From Anas platyrhynchos (lineage: Eukaryota; Chordata; Aves; Anseriformes; Anatidae): a stretch of DNA of 64,000 nucleotides. The notes beneath the pieces are model-generated. The model was given only the letters and a program-made list of their open reading frames with translations, did not search any database and was not told the origin of the DNA. Below, one piece after another: positions 20,001-31,633 of the stretch. Numbering within the stretch: the stretch's first letter is position 1; each line of letters begins with the position of its first letter. The position numbers and the translations under genes are program-made. Location: contig NC_092591.1 in NCBI RefSeq assembly GCF_047663525.1, positions 30,475,001-30,539,000 on the forward strand. Reading direction: 5' to 3'.

Positions 20001-23000
20001 TGCCCGGCGTCAGCGCCTGGAGATGAACCTCACCCTGCAGCACCTCTTCCAGGAGATGCTGCACAGCATCGACTGGATGGACGAGGTCAAGGTGAGCGGA
20101 TGCAGGAGGATGTGTCCGTCCCCTGGTGCATGCATCGCTCAGGCGATGACAGAGCCAGCAGCGTGGTGCCAGGTGCTCACCACCTGCTCGGAGCCTGCAG
20201 GTGACGCCAGGATCTTCCGCAGGCACAGTTGGCATCGCCTGAATCTGGGAAGCACCTCCTGGAGGTGGAGGAGCTGCTGGAGACCCACCGGCTGCTGGAA
20301 GGTGACATGGCCCTGCAGATGGAGAAGGTGCGGGCTGTCAGCGCTGCTGCCCTCCGCTTCGCCGACGCTGAGGGTAGGTGTGCTGCTCCAAGGGGCCAGG
20401 GGTGCTCCAGGGGTCGGGTGCTCCAGGGGATCTCCAAGGGGCTGGGGGCACTCCAGGGGTTGGGGTCTCCAAGGGTTCCCAAAGATAGGTCACTCTAAGG
20501 GTAGGGTTGCTCCAAGGGTTGGGTGCTTCAGGGGGCTCTGGGGGCCTTGGGGCACTCCAGCGGTTGGGGAATCTCCAAAGGTCTCCAAGGATGGGGTTGC
20601 TACAAGGGTAGGGTCACTCCAAGGGCTTCCAAGGAGTTGGAGGCTCCAAGTGTCTGCAAAGGTAGAGCCACTCCAGTGTTAGGCACCCAAGAGATCTCCA
20701 AGGGTTGGGTTGCTCCAAGGGCAGTGCTGCTTCAAGGCTCTCCAAAAGCAGGATTGCTCCAAGGGTAGGGTCACTCCAGGAAGCCACAACACATCCCAGG
20801 ACCCCTCTGATGCCCTCCCTTGTGTCTCCCCGGCCAGGCTACCGCCCCTGCGACCCCAAAGTGATCCGGGACCGCGTGAGCCACCTGGATATGTGCCGGC
20901 GGGAGCTGCAGGCGCTGGCGGCGAGGCGCAAAGCCCTGCTGGAGCAGTCCCGGGCGCTCTGGCAGTGCCTGCGGGAGCTGGATGAGGCGGAGGACTGGAT
21001 CAAGGAGCAGGAGCAGATCTGCTCGGCGCTGGACTACGGCAAGGACCTGGCGGGCGTGCTGCTGCTGCAGCGCCGCCACGCTGCCCTGGAGGCCGAGCTG
21101 GAGGCCCGGGGTGCCCGGCTGGAGCGGGCGCTGATGGCAGCCAAGCGGCTGGCAGATGCGGGGCGTGAGGCTGGGCTGCTGCAGGACCGGGCAGCCACTG
21201 TCCGGGCGCTCTGGGTCCAGCTGCAGGAGCTGGTGGCTTTCCGCCGGCGGGGGCTGCGGGATGCCGAGGGCTTCTTCCAGTTCCAGGCGGAGGCCGAGGA
21301 GCTGGCGGAGGTGCTGGCGGATGCCCGGCGGCGAGCGGCCAGCGAGGAGCTGGGCCACGATGAAGCCCGAACCCAGGCGCTGCTGCGGGAGCACCAGGAG
21401 CTGCTGGAGGAGCTGGTGGCCACCCGGCAGCTCCTGGAGCGCTTGGGCCACCAAGCAGAGGGCTTCCCCCCGGAGCTGCAGGCTGGCCCCGAGGCGCAGA
21501 GCCGGCTGGCGGCGCTGCGGGCGCTGCACGCCGAGGTGGTCGGGCTGGCCGAGCTGCGCGGCCGCCGGCTGCAGGATGCCCTGGACCTCTACACTGTTTT
21601 CGGGGAGAGCGAAGCCTGCCATCTCTGGATGGCCTCCAAGGAGCGGTGGCTGGAGAAGCTGGAGGTGCCTGCCGCGCTGGAGGACCTGGACTTGGTGCAG
21701 CACAGGTAGGGAGGTGCCACCACCCGGTGCCGTGAGCTCTGGCCCGTTCTCAGCCCGTTGCCGCGAGGTCTGGCCCGTTCTCAGCCCGGACACCCCGCAG
21801 GCTGGACGGGCTGGAGCAGGAGATGGCCGGCGTGGCTCCCCAAATCGACGCCGTCAACCGCGCGGCCGATGGTCTCCTGGAGAGCGGGCACCCACGCAGC
21901 CCCCAGGTGCGGCAGTGCCAGCAGCAGCTCAACGAGAGGTACGTCCCCGAGTGGCGGGGGGGCTGTGCCCCAGCGCGCCCCCCCGCCCTGACCCCCGTGG
22001 CCGTGCAGGTGGGGCCGTTTTCGGGAGCTGGTGTCCCGGCGGCGCGCGGCGGTGGGCTCGGCGCTCAGCCTGCTCAACTACCAGCTGGAGTGCGAGGAGA
22101 CTCGCTCCTGGCTGCTGGGCAAGACGCGGGTGGTGGAGTCCACGCGGGACCTTGGCCGCGACCTGGCCGGCGTCCTGGCCACCCAGCGCAAGCTCTACGG
22201 CATCGAGCGTGAGCTGGCGGCCACCGAGAGCCGCCTGGCCGCCCTGCGCCCCCAGGCTGCCCGCCTGGCCGAGGAGCGCCCCGAACTGGCCGAGGACGTG
22301 GCGGGGAGGCTGGCAGCGGCTCAGGATGCCATGGACGGGCTGCAGGGTGCCCTGCGGGACCGGGCGGCCACGCTGGGGGAAGTCGGGCAGCTGCAGAGCT
22401 TCCTGCAGGACCTGGATGACTTCCAAGCGTGGCTCTTCGGGGCGCAGAAAGCCGTGGCGGCCACCGAGGAGGTGCCGGTGTCGGTGGCCGAGGCGGAGGA
22501 GCTGCTGCAGCGGCATGAGGCTGCCCGCCAGGACGCCGAGGGGCACGCGGCCGCCTTCGAAGCGCTGGTGGAGGCGGGCGAGAGGGTGACGAGGGGCCAG
22601 GAGGACCCCGAGTACGAGCAGCTGCGGGAGCGGCTGCGCGGCGTGGAGGCGGGCTGGGGTGCCCTGCGCAAGATGTGGGACGCCCGGCAGCGCTTCCTCG
22701 CCCAGTGCCTGGGCTTCCAGGAGTTCCTGCGAGATGCCAAGCAGGCGGAGATCCTCCTCACCAACCAGGTGGGTGTGCGGACGTGGCCACCAGTGGGGGA
22801 GAGGATCTGGGGCGTGGTGGTGCTGTGCGTGGCACAGCACCCATCCCCGTGGTAGGAGAGGGCTGGTAGGCTCCCAAAAAAGGGTGCTGAGCCCCCGTGC
22901 CCCACAGGAGTACACGCTGGCCCACCTGGAGCTGCCCACCACGCTGGAGGGCTCGGTGGCCGCCCTGCGCCGCTTCGAGGACTTCCACGCCAGCATGGAG

Positions 23001-26000
23001 AGCAGCGCTGAGAAGGTCCCCAGCGTGGTGGCCAACGGCACCAAGCTGGTGGCCGAGGGCAACATCTTCTCCGAGAAGATCACCGAGAAGTGCAAGGCCC
23101 TCCAGGAGCGGTGAGTTGGGCAAGGGGTCCTGTGGGCACCGCGGTGGGGTGGCAGTGGGGTGACACCGCCTGTCCCCCCACCAGGCACCAGGCGATCGTG
23201 GCCAAGGCTCAGGAGGCCGCAGGCTTGCTGCAGGACAACCACGAGCTGCAGAGCTTCCTGCAGAGCTGCCGAGAGGTAGGCGAGCGGCACAGCCAGTGGC
23301 ACTGTGGGGTTCCCCCAGGGCCGAGCCGTGACGCCCTCTCCCACAGCTCGCCGCCTGGGTGGAGGAGAAGATGCTGACGGCGCAGGACGCATCCTACGGG
23401 GAAGCCCGTGGTCTCCACAGCAAGTGGCAGAAGCACCAGGCGTTCATGGCTGAGCTGGCGGCCAACCGGGGATGGATGGAGAAGGTCGAAGAGGTGGGTC
23501 CCGGCGTGGCAGGACGGCCAGCCCCCGGTGTGGGGACGTGGCCGCTGCTGACCACGCCGCCGTGCCACAGGAGGGGACGGAGCTGGCGAGCCGCAAGCCG
23601 CAGTACGGCGCCGTGGTGGGACAGCGCCTGGGCGAGCTGCGGGCGCTGTGGGATGGGCTGCATGCCGCCGCCGAGGAGAAGGGCCGGCAGCTCTTCGAGG
23701 CCAACCGCGCCGAGCTGTGCGCTCAGAGCTACGGCGACCTGGAGCGCTGGCTGGGGCAGGCGGAGGGCGAGCTGCGCGCCGCCGAGCGGGCCGAGGACCT
23801 CACCAGTGCCAACCTGATGCTCAAGAGGCTGACGGTGAGCAGTGGGCGTGCGGTTGGAGAGCATCCTAAAAGGGTGTTGTGGGCGGTGTGGTTGGGTCCT
23901 GACGGCTCTCCCCCTCCAGCGGCTGGAGGAGCAAGTGGGAGCGCGGCAGGAGGAGCTGGCGGAGCTGGTGGCCCCGCTCGCCGGGGCTGCGCCGGAGCCT
24001 GATGGGCAGGAGCAGAGGCTCCAGCAGCGCTTCCTCGAGCTGCTGGAGCCACTGGGGAGGAGGAGGAGGGAGCTGGAGACCTCCAAGGCCATGTACCAGC
24101 TGGCGCGTGACCTGGAGGATGAGACGGTGAGCACCGCAGTGGCGGTGGCAGCGGGGGCTGCGGTGCCAGGGGGCACAGGGCACTCAGTGGGTGCTGTCGC
24201 CTGCAGCTGTGGGTGCAGGAGAGGATGCCACGGGCCAGGTCGACGGACCACGGCACCGACCTGCAGAGTGTGCAGCGCCTAGCCAAGAGGAACGAGGTGA
24301 GTCCGTGCCACAGCGGCACCCACCGCCCCACCTGGGGGTGCCGGGTGCCGCCTCCCCCTGTCCTGACCCCCTGGCCCCGTGGCAGACCCTGCAGAAGGAG
24401 CTGCAGGGCCATGCCCCCCGGCTGGCCGAGGTGCTGGCACGCGGCGAGGCGGCGGCCGAAGGACCGTGCCCGGAGCTGGCGGAGCGTGCGCAGGAGCTGA
24501 GGGTGCAGTGGGAGGCTCTGCGGGAGGAGGTGGCTGCGCGGCAGCGGAGGCTGCAGGAGGCCGGTGAGGCCCAGCAGTACTACATGGATGCCGGCGAGGC
24601 CGAGGCGTGGGTCAGCGAGCAGGAGCTCTTCATGGGGGATGAGGAGAAGCCGAAGGTGAGGGCGGCCCCACATCGTGTGCCCGTGTCTCTCGGGGCCTCT
24701 GTGCTGTGTCCTGCTGCCATCCCGTGCCATTACACGCCATCCCATGCCATCCAAATCATCCCTTGCCGTGCCACGCTCTGCCATACAATCCATCCCATGT
24801 CGTGGCACCCAACACTATGCCTTTACGATGCCACCTCTCAGTGCACCACGGCACCCTGTGCCATGCCGTTCCCCACCATCCTACCTCACACCATTACGCA
24901 CTGCCCCATGCTATTGCACGCCACGCCGTGCTGATCCCACCGCTGCTCCCTGCTGCAACGGGGGGAGGCAGGACGCCCTTGCAGGGTGGGCACTGGGGCT
25001 GGACCCCAACCCCAGTTCCGCGCTGATGTTTGGTGGTGCCGTCCCTGCTGCAGGATGAGGAAAGTGGGTTGGTGATGCTGAAGAGACACGTGCGGCAGCA
25101 GCGCTCCATCGAGGACTACGGCCAAACCATCAAGGAGCTGGCGGGGAGGGCACAGCAGCTGCTCTCCGCCGGCCACCCCGAGGGGTAAGTGCCACCGTGC
25201 GTGTCCCAACCCGAGGCATGGCAAAACCGTCGGGTTTGGGTACGAACCGGGGTGTCTGTGTGCCCGGGGCCGCGCAGGGAGCAGATCATCCGGCTGCAGG
25301 GCCAGGTGGACAAGCACTACGCGGGGCTGAAGGAGGCGGCCGAGGAGCGCCGGCGGCGCCTGGAGAACATGTGCCACCTCTTCCAGCTGAAGCGCGAGGT
25401 GGAGGACCTGGAGCACTGGATCGCCGAGCGCGACGTGGTCGCCTCCTCCCAGGAGCTGGGGCAGGACCTGGACCACGTCACGGTGAGCCCGCCGGCACGG
25501 GCCTGATGGTGACGGTGCTGTCGGGGTGTTTTTTGGGTGGCGTGAACCTGTCTCTTCCTCCCCACCCCAGCTGCTGCGTGAGAAGTTTCGGGAGTTTGCA
25601 CGGGAAACGGGCAGCGTGGGGCAGGAGCGCGTGGACCGGGTCAACCTGGCCATCGAGGACCTCATCGACGCGGGGCACACCGAGGCCGCCACCATGGCCG
25701 AGTGGAAGGACGGGCTGAACGAGAGCTGGGCCGACCTCCTGGAGCTCATCGACACCCGCATGCAGCTGCTGGCCGCCTCCTACGACCTGCACAAGTACTT
25801 CTACGACGGCGCCGAGCTGCTGGCCCTCATCGCTGACCGCCACCAGGAGCTGCCCCAGGACCTGGGAGATGACTCGGGCTCGGTGGAGGCTTTCCACCGC
25901 ATGCACAGCGCCTTCGAGCGCGACCTCCAGCTGCTGGAGACACAGGTGCAGCAGTTTCGGGAGGCGGCGGCGCGGCTGCAGACCGCCTACGCCGGCGAGA

Positions 26001-29000
26001 AGGCGGCCAGCATCCAGCAGCTGGAGCAGGAGGTGGCGCGGGCGCTGCGGGCGCTGCTGGAGGCGTGCAGCGGGCGCCGGGCGCGCCTGGTGGACACGGC
26101 CGACAAGTTCCGCTTCTTCAGCATGGCGCGCGACCTCCTCTCCTGGATGGAGAGCACCACGAGGCAGATCCAGACGCAGGAGAAGCCCAGGTAGGAGAGG
26201 AAGGGTCGGGGCGCCGTGCCTCTGCCCACCGGCATGGTGCTGAGCCCCCCACGTCTCCGCTCATCCCCTCGTTGCCCCCAGGGACGTCTCCTCGGTGGAG
26301 CTGCTCATGAAGTACCACCAGGGCATCCACGCCGAGATAGACGCACGCAGTAAGAACTTCACCACCTGCATTGAGCTGGGCAAGAAGCTGCTGCAGCGCA
26401 AGCACCAGGAGTCACCCGAGGTGGGGACAGCCCCTGGATGGAAGGGGAGGGTGGGCAGTGGGGATGAACCCCCTCCTTCCCTGGTGACAGCCGCCCTTTG
26501 CAGATCAAGGCGAAGCTGATGGAGCTGCTGGACAAGAGGAAGGCCATGATGGAGCTGTGGCAGCAGCGCTGGGACCGGCTGCGGCTGCGTAAGTGTGGTG
26601 ATGGCCAGGTTCACAGAATCACAGAATCACAGAATTTCTAGGTTGGAAGAGACCTCAAGATCATCGAGTCCAACCTCTAACCTAACACTAACAGTCCCCA
26701 CTAAACCATATCCCTAAGCTCTACATCTAAACGTCTTTTAAAGACCTCCAGGGATGGTGACTCCACCACTTCCCTGGGCAGCCTGTTCCAGTGCCTAACA
26801 ACCCTCTTGGTAAAGGTTGTCTAACAACCCCAGGTGCAGGACCCGGCACTTGGCCTTGTTGAACTTCATGCAGTTGACCTCAGCCCAGGCTGGGGAGCAG
26901 GGGGGGTGTCTGGGGTTAGTGGGACCCCCCCAGGCGGCTGCTGAGCGCTCTGCCCCTGCTGCCCGCAGTGCTGGAGGTGTGCCAGTTCTCCAGGGACGCC
27001 TCGGTGGCCGAGTCGTGGCTGGTGGCGCAGGAGCCCTACCTGGCCAGCAGCGACTACGGGCAGACGGTGGACGGGGTGGAGAAGCTGCTCAAGCGGCACG
27101 AAGCCTTCGAGAAGTCCACGGCCACCTGGGAGGAACGCATCGCCGCCCTGAGGAAGCTGACCACGGTGAGGAAAAGCTCGGGTGGCCCCGTGGGTGGTGG
27201 TGGGGGGACGCGGCTGGGTGTCCCCCCAACACCTGCATCCCCTTCCCTGGCAGCTGGAGCTCCTGGGCGGGCGGACGCTGCGGGATGAGGAGGTGACGCA
27301 TGACGCCGCTCCCGAATATCGCCTGGATCTGGATGCTGAGCTGGAGGCAGGGTAAGGGCTGCGGGCACCGTGTCCCCAGGTGGCCACCTGCAGGCAGTTT
27401 CCCCCTGGGCTGTCTCCAGTGGGGATTTTGGGGGCGTCCCAATGCCCACCTCCGTCCTTTGGGATGCTGAGCACCTCCCTCCCCTAGATCGGAGGAAGAG
27501 GATGAGAAGAGGAAGGGGGTGACGCCGCAGGACACCTCTCCGCCTACCACCGATGGGCTCCAACCGGTCAGTTCTGGCTTTTAGCTTTTCTCCTTCCCCA
27601 GCACCAGGAATGTCCCCCCCTGCATGGCCCCACCACGCTGACCGCTGCCCCTGGATGCGCCCGCGCCGATGGCTCCCGGCCCCGTTCCCTTCGCTCTCCC
27701 TCCCGTCCCACACCGGGGACGGCCGTGACCCCTCGCGTTGTTCCTCGCGCTGAGTTGAATAAATGTTGAATGACCCCCAAAAAAATGGGCGGGCCAAAGG
27801 GCAGCGCCTTCCCCTGTGCCACGGCGTGTGTCCCCGTGGTGGCTGGGAGCCCCGGGGTGAGGCTGGGGATGGTGGAGGCTGGCACAGGGCAAATTCGGAG
27901 CTGGCCACCCCGGAGCAGGCAGGTCCCCAGCGGCGTTTGTCCCAGGAGACACCTGCAAGTCACAGGGACACCGCACGGCATGGCCACCACCACCTGGCAC
28001 CCGGCTGTCCCAGCGCTGGGAGCGGAGCTGGCTCTGTCCTGGCACGGAGGGGACAGCTGGCTCCTTGGGGACACGGGGACACGGTGCTGCTGGATGGACG
28101 GATGCGCCTGTATCAGCTCTCTGGCTCGTGTCCTCAGGGGCATCGCTGCCCCCATGGGGATGCCACCCTGCGAGGCATCGTCATCCCAAGGGGCATCGCT
28201 GATCTGCAAGGCATCGTCACCCCGAGGGGTGGCATCACTCCGAGGGGCATCGTCACCCCCAGGGACATTGCTGATCTGCAAGGCGTTGTCACCCTGCGAG
28301 GCACCGTCACCCCGTGGTGCACCATCACCCCCTGGGGGTGTCACCGTGCAAGGCATCGCCACCCTATGGGGCATCGCCACCCTATGGGACATTGCCACCC
28401 TCTGGAGCTGTCATCGCTACCCTACAAGGCATTGTCACCCTATGGGGCATCGCCACCCCGTGGGGGTCACCCTGCAGGACGTCGTCACCCCACAGGGTAT
28501 TGCCCCCCTCTGGCACCATCACCTCGTGCTCGCTGCCCCCCTCTGCGCTCCTCCCGCCTGCCTGGGGACAGGATTTGCTTTCTGGTTGTTCTGTGCTCGG
28601 GGACAGCACCCCCTTCTGTCTCTCCTGCCTGCTTGGGGACATCTCCTGGCTCCTTGGGGACAAGGTCGCTTTTCTGGGGAGAGGATCCCCAACTTTCTGC
28701 TGGGGGACAAGATCACTTCTGCTGCTCGGGGACATGGGCATCTTCCAGCTCCTTGGGGACAGGGTCCCCCTCTGCCTGCTTGGGGACAAGACTGCTTTCT
28801 GCCAGCTTGGGGACACAATCTTCCTCTTCCTGCCTCCTTGGGGACACAGCCACCTTCTGGCTGCTTGGGGACAGCCTCCTTCCTCCTGCCCACCTTGGTG
28901 GGGCACACCGCAGAAGCTCCACGTGGCCCTGGCTCACTGCCACCAACACCAAGGGGCTGGGACTGTCCCCACATGAAGGACGAGGGGGCTGTGGCATCAC

Positions 29001-30574
29001 CGCGCTCTGCACCCTGCCCAAAGCCTCACCCTGGGCATCCCATCTGCCACGCACCACTGTCCCTGAGCCCTGGTTTGGGGGACATTCAGGGGTCCCCACA
29101 CCAGCTCCTGGTGGCCACCAGTTTCCCTGTGCAGCGCTGCTGTCACTGAGCACTGGGGGTGCCTGCTCCTGGCATCGGCGCTTGGGTTCTGTGCGTCCCC
29201 ACGGGGGGACACCACCGGTGCCACCATGCCCAGGGGTGGCACAGAGGGGAGGGGAGGACACCCCGGGGACGTGGCTTGGCGAAGCGGGGAGGTGACAGCG
29301 GGTGACACCCACGGGGACGGGCTGTGACGTGGCTGTTGCTTCGTGGCAGCCGGCCCAGGGCGAGGAGGAGCCGGCAACGGTGCCGCGGGAGGAGGTGGCC
29401 ACGCTGCCCGCCCAGCCGGCCCGCGTCCAGCTCGAGGGCTACCTGGGCCGCAAGCACGACCTGGAGGCGGCCACCAAGCGCGCATCCAACAGGTAGGCAC
29501 GGCGTGGCGGCCACCCCAAGCGGGCAGGGGGCACGGTGGCAGCCTGGCAGTGACGGGGCTGCCCGCAGGTCGTGGAGCACGCGGTACTGCGTGCTGCGGG
29601 GCGGCGAGCTCGCCTTCTTCAAGGACGCCAAGAGCCGGGCGCTGGGGGTGCCCTGCCAGGGCGAGGAGCCCCTGGGGCTGCGCGATGCATGCTGCCAGGT
29701 GGCCGCTGGCTACAAGAAGAAGAAGCACGTCTTCACGCTCAGGTATGGCCCGGGTACAGCGCCGTACAGCATGGGTACGGCGCAGCATGGCACGGAGAGG
29801 GTGTGGGTGCAGCATGGCACGGGTATGGGTACGGCACAGCGCGGGGCAGCGGGGGTCTCACCGCCCTCTGCTCTGACCCCAGGCTCAGCAACGGCAGCGA
29901 GTGGCTCTTCCACGGCAAGGATGAGGTGAGGGGTGCCCTGGGGGCCAGGGGGTGGCAAGGGGACGTTGGGGTGGCCAGAGGTACCCAAGGGGACAAAGGA
30001 TGGCCAGTGGAGCTCTGTGGAGAAGGGAGGTGACCAGGGGCCACAGTGGTGGCCAGGAAAAGTGGTGGTGGCCAGAGGTCCCCAAGGGGAACGTTGGGGT
30101 GGCCAGAGGTGCCCAGTGGGGACACGGGCAGCCATGGGATGTTGGGATGGCCGCTGATGCTTGGGGAGATGCAGGGTGGCCAGGGGGACATTGGGGCAGC
30201 CAGGGGTGGCCAGGAGCCACGGGGGTGGCCAGAGGTGCCCCACGGGACAAAGGATGAGCAGTGGTGCCCAGAGGCACGCAGGGCATCCAAGGGGACACGG
30301 GGTGGCCAGAGGTACCCAGAGGGCCACCATGGGTCTGGCACTCGTGGGACAAGACATAGGGCACCCGGCAGGGGCCAGGGGGTGCCGACCGCCCCGTGCC
30401 CCCCCCCAGGAGGAGATGCAGACGTGGCTGCAGGGGCTGCACGCGGCCATCACCTCCTGCCAGACCCTGCCGGCCAAGGCACGCAGCCTGCCCCCACCCC
30501 GCGCCCCCCCTGAGCCCGGCCCGCCCCGGCGGGACAAGGAGAAGCGCTTCAGCTTCTTCCCCAAGAAGAAATAA
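17096..30574 (+). CDS. SPTB: Spectrin beta chain, erythrocytic (beta-I), long PH-domain isoform
   Basis: Actin-crosslinking membrane-skeleton protein that forms tetramers with alpha spectrin and attaches to the membrane through ankyrin. Thirty-four coding exons: 17096-17237, 17328-17479, 17623-17796, 17891-17982, 18061-18141, 18221-18336, 18481-18593, 18661-18848, 18922-19039, 19556-19714, 19789-20091, 20223-20373, 20838-21705, 21801-21938, 22009-22768, 22908-23110, 23185-23275, 23347-23493, 23571-23834, 23920-24126, 24207-24296, 24386-24655, 25054-25184, 25278-25482, 25571-26190, 26282-26420, 26504-26588, 26969-27165, 27254-27351, 27488-27566, 29350-29492, 29569-29742, 29883-29925, 30410-30574. 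Total 6906 nt, 2301 aa. The order is two calponin-homology actin-binding domains (about residues 57-280), a chain of spectrin triple-helix repeats (about 300-2080) and a C-terminal PH domain (about 2150-2260, with GYLGRKHDL and the KKKKHVFTL strand). SPTB is preferred over SPTBN1/2/4 because of segments such as [22 protein letters not shown] together with EEKAQ-type repeat sequence close to human SPTB, and because of neighbours CHURC1 and PLEKHG3. The start ATG follows an acceptor at 17062 and matches human MTS. The erythroid short form is listed separately. Confidence 0.96.
19205..19435. repeat. TTGGGTCCATCTTGGGGCCAG minisatellite in SPTB intron 9
   Basis: About ten imperfect 20-22 bp units. 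The + strand (RNA-sense) is G- and T-rich with GGGG in each unit. Confidence 0.85.
20380..20790. repeat. CTCCAAGGGTTGGGT minisatellite in SPTB intron 12
   Basis: Degenerate units of GGGTTGCTCCAAGGGTAGGGTCACTCCAAGGG type fill the intron between exons 12 and 13. The RNA-sense strand has many GGG runs. No coding signal. Confidence 0.75.
24705..24930. repeat. CCATCCCATGCCAT low-complexity repeat in SPTB intron 22
   Basis: Loose tandem repetition of CCATCCCATGCCAT and TGCCA words without a sharp unit. Nothing else is evident in this intron. Confidence 0.6.
26612..26890 (-). mobile_element. CR1 LINE 3' fragment in SPTB intron 27
   Basis: Begins with the reverse-complement octamer tail of avian CR1 (CACAGAAT repeated at 26612-26635). 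It continues through the well-known CR1 3' segment (GGTTGGAAGAGACCTCAAGA, then CATCGAGTCCAACC) to about 26810. A second CR1-like segment (about 26830-26890, GCACTTGGCCTTGTTGAACT) follows, with a gap between them relative to typical copies. It is 5'-truncated and internally deleted, with no coding capacity, inserted antisense to SPTB. Confidence 0.9.
27567..27763 (+). other. SPTB: Short-isoform terminus of SPTB: intron 30 read-through with its own stop and poly(A) signal
   Basis: If the donor at the end of exon 30 (27566) is not used, the frame continues five codons (VSSGF) to TAG at 27582-27584, and AATAAA follows at 27758-27763. The resulting protein is 2132 aa without the PH domain. Human erythroid beta-I-sigma-1 is 2137 aa, and human is known to make short (erythroid) and long (muscle/brain, PH-containing) forms by alternative 3' processing at this point. 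Confidence 0.75.
28135..28520. repeat. GGGGCATCGCCACCCTAT minisatellite in SPTB intron 30
   Basis: Imperfect units of about 18-27 bp (GGGGCATCGTCACCCC, GGGGCATCGCCACCCTATG). Frames stay open on both strands, giving spurious long ORFs. Confidence 0.85.
28560..28890. repeat. CTTGGGGACA minisatellite in SPTB intron 30
   Basis: A second array in the same intron, units of about 35-45 bp containing CTGCTTGGGGACAGGRTC. The 1.8-kb intron 30 otherwise holds the short-isoform 3' end (27567-27763) and no recognisable exon. Confidence 0.8.
29930..30360. repeat. GGTGGCCAGAGGTACCCAAG minisatellite in SPTB intron 33
   Basis: Degenerate tandem units of about 30-45 bp containing GGCCAGAGGT and CCCAAGGGGACA fill the intron between the last two exons. 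Confidence 0.8.
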
Positions 30575-31080
30575 ATGGGGAAGAGGGGGGGCTTGGGGGG
30601 GGGGCAGCACCGCACCCACACCGCGGCACGCGTGTATATATATATATATATATACATAGATACGTTTATATTTATATATATACATCTCTTTCCATGCTGA
30701 AGGGCATGCACGCACCCCGGTGTCGGTGCACGCACGTCTATGCACACGCGTGGCCCCGCATGCATGCACGTGCACCCACCCCACGCGGGCGCATCCCAGC
30801 CCCCCCTCCAGCCCCCTTTTCTAAGCCATAAGCCCCCCACCAGCGTGTGTCCCCCCTCCCCCCCAGCCCCACGGGCACCAACCAAAGAGCGCGCCCCCTC
30901 CCCTCCACGCTTGTCCCCTTGCTGCGGGTGGGGGTCCCGGTGCTGCTGGGGCCCCCCCCCTGCACCCCCACAGCCGGACCGAGCGTCCCTGGGGGGAGCG
31001 CACGGGTGGGTGGGCGGAGAGGAAATTCGGGTTCGGTTTGGGTTTTTCTTTTTTGTAATAAAGATGTCAAAGCAAGGCGG
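30575..31080 (+). other. SPTB: SPTB 3' UTR (long isoform) with poly(A) signal 31057-31062
   Basis: After the TAA at 30572-30574 come a G tract, a (TA)n microsatellite (30633-30685), alternating CACGCACG-type purine/pyrimidine sequence and C-rich sequence. It ends in TTTTTTGTAATAAAG, with AATAAA at 31057-31062. This is about 550 bp short of the convergent PLEKHG3 stop. Confidence 0.7.
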
Positions 31081-31124
31081 GCCCGGGGCTGTGCGCTTGG
31101 GGGGGGGCCCTTCTGGCAGGCGGG

Positions 31125-31632
31125 GTGGGGGCCAGGGGGAGTCCAGTCTCCTGGTGGACCACGGGGTGCCCCTTCTTCTTGGGGTCCAGTTGCCCATCTC
31201 CTGGTGGCCCGGGGGTGCCCCATCTCCTGGGCAAGCTGGGCTCCATCGGGTGTCCACCTCCTTGGGGGCCATGGGGGGCTCTTTCTTTCAGGTGAGCTGT
31301 GAGTCCACGGGGTGCCCCTTGTCCTGGGTGAGCTGGAGCCTCCCCATCTCTCAGTAGTCCACAGGATGCCCCTTCTCCTGGGGATCCATGGGGTGCCCCA
31401 TCTCCTGGGGATTTATGGGGTGCCCCATTTCCTGGTGGTCCACAGGGTGTCCCATCTCCCGGGGATTTATGGGGTGCCACACCTCCTGGTGGTCCATGGG
31501 GTGTCCCATCTCCCAGGGATTTTTGGGGTGCCCCATCCCTCAGTAGTCCACACGGTGCCCCATCTCCTGGTGGTCCATGGGGTGCCCCATCTCCTGGGGA
31601 TCCACAGGGCGCCCCATCTCCCAGCTGCCCCC
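31125..31632. repeat. PLEKHG3: GGGGTGCCCCATCTCCTGG minisatellite in the PLEKHG3 3' UTR region
   Basis: About 500 bp of ~33 bp imperfect units (TGGTGGTCCATGGGGTGCCC, then CATCTCC) run right up to the PLEKHG3 stop codon, so they should form most of its 3' UTR. I find no canonical AATAAA for PLEKHG3. CATAAA variants occur in repeat units near 31420 and 31467. Confidence 0.8.
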
Positions 31633-31633
31633 C

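Noticed and set aside
27763-29295. A 510-codon open frame, and several overlapping long frames, in SPTB intron 30
   Set aside because: They lie over two minisatellites that are open in many frames on both strands. There is no conserved domain, and all lie between validated SPTB exons.
17096-30574. Assignment to SPTBN1, SPTBN2 or SPTBN4 instead of SPTB
   Set aside because: Residue-level match to erythroid beta spectrin across repeats, the short-isoform terminus, and placement between CHURC1 and PLEKHG3 all favour SPTB.
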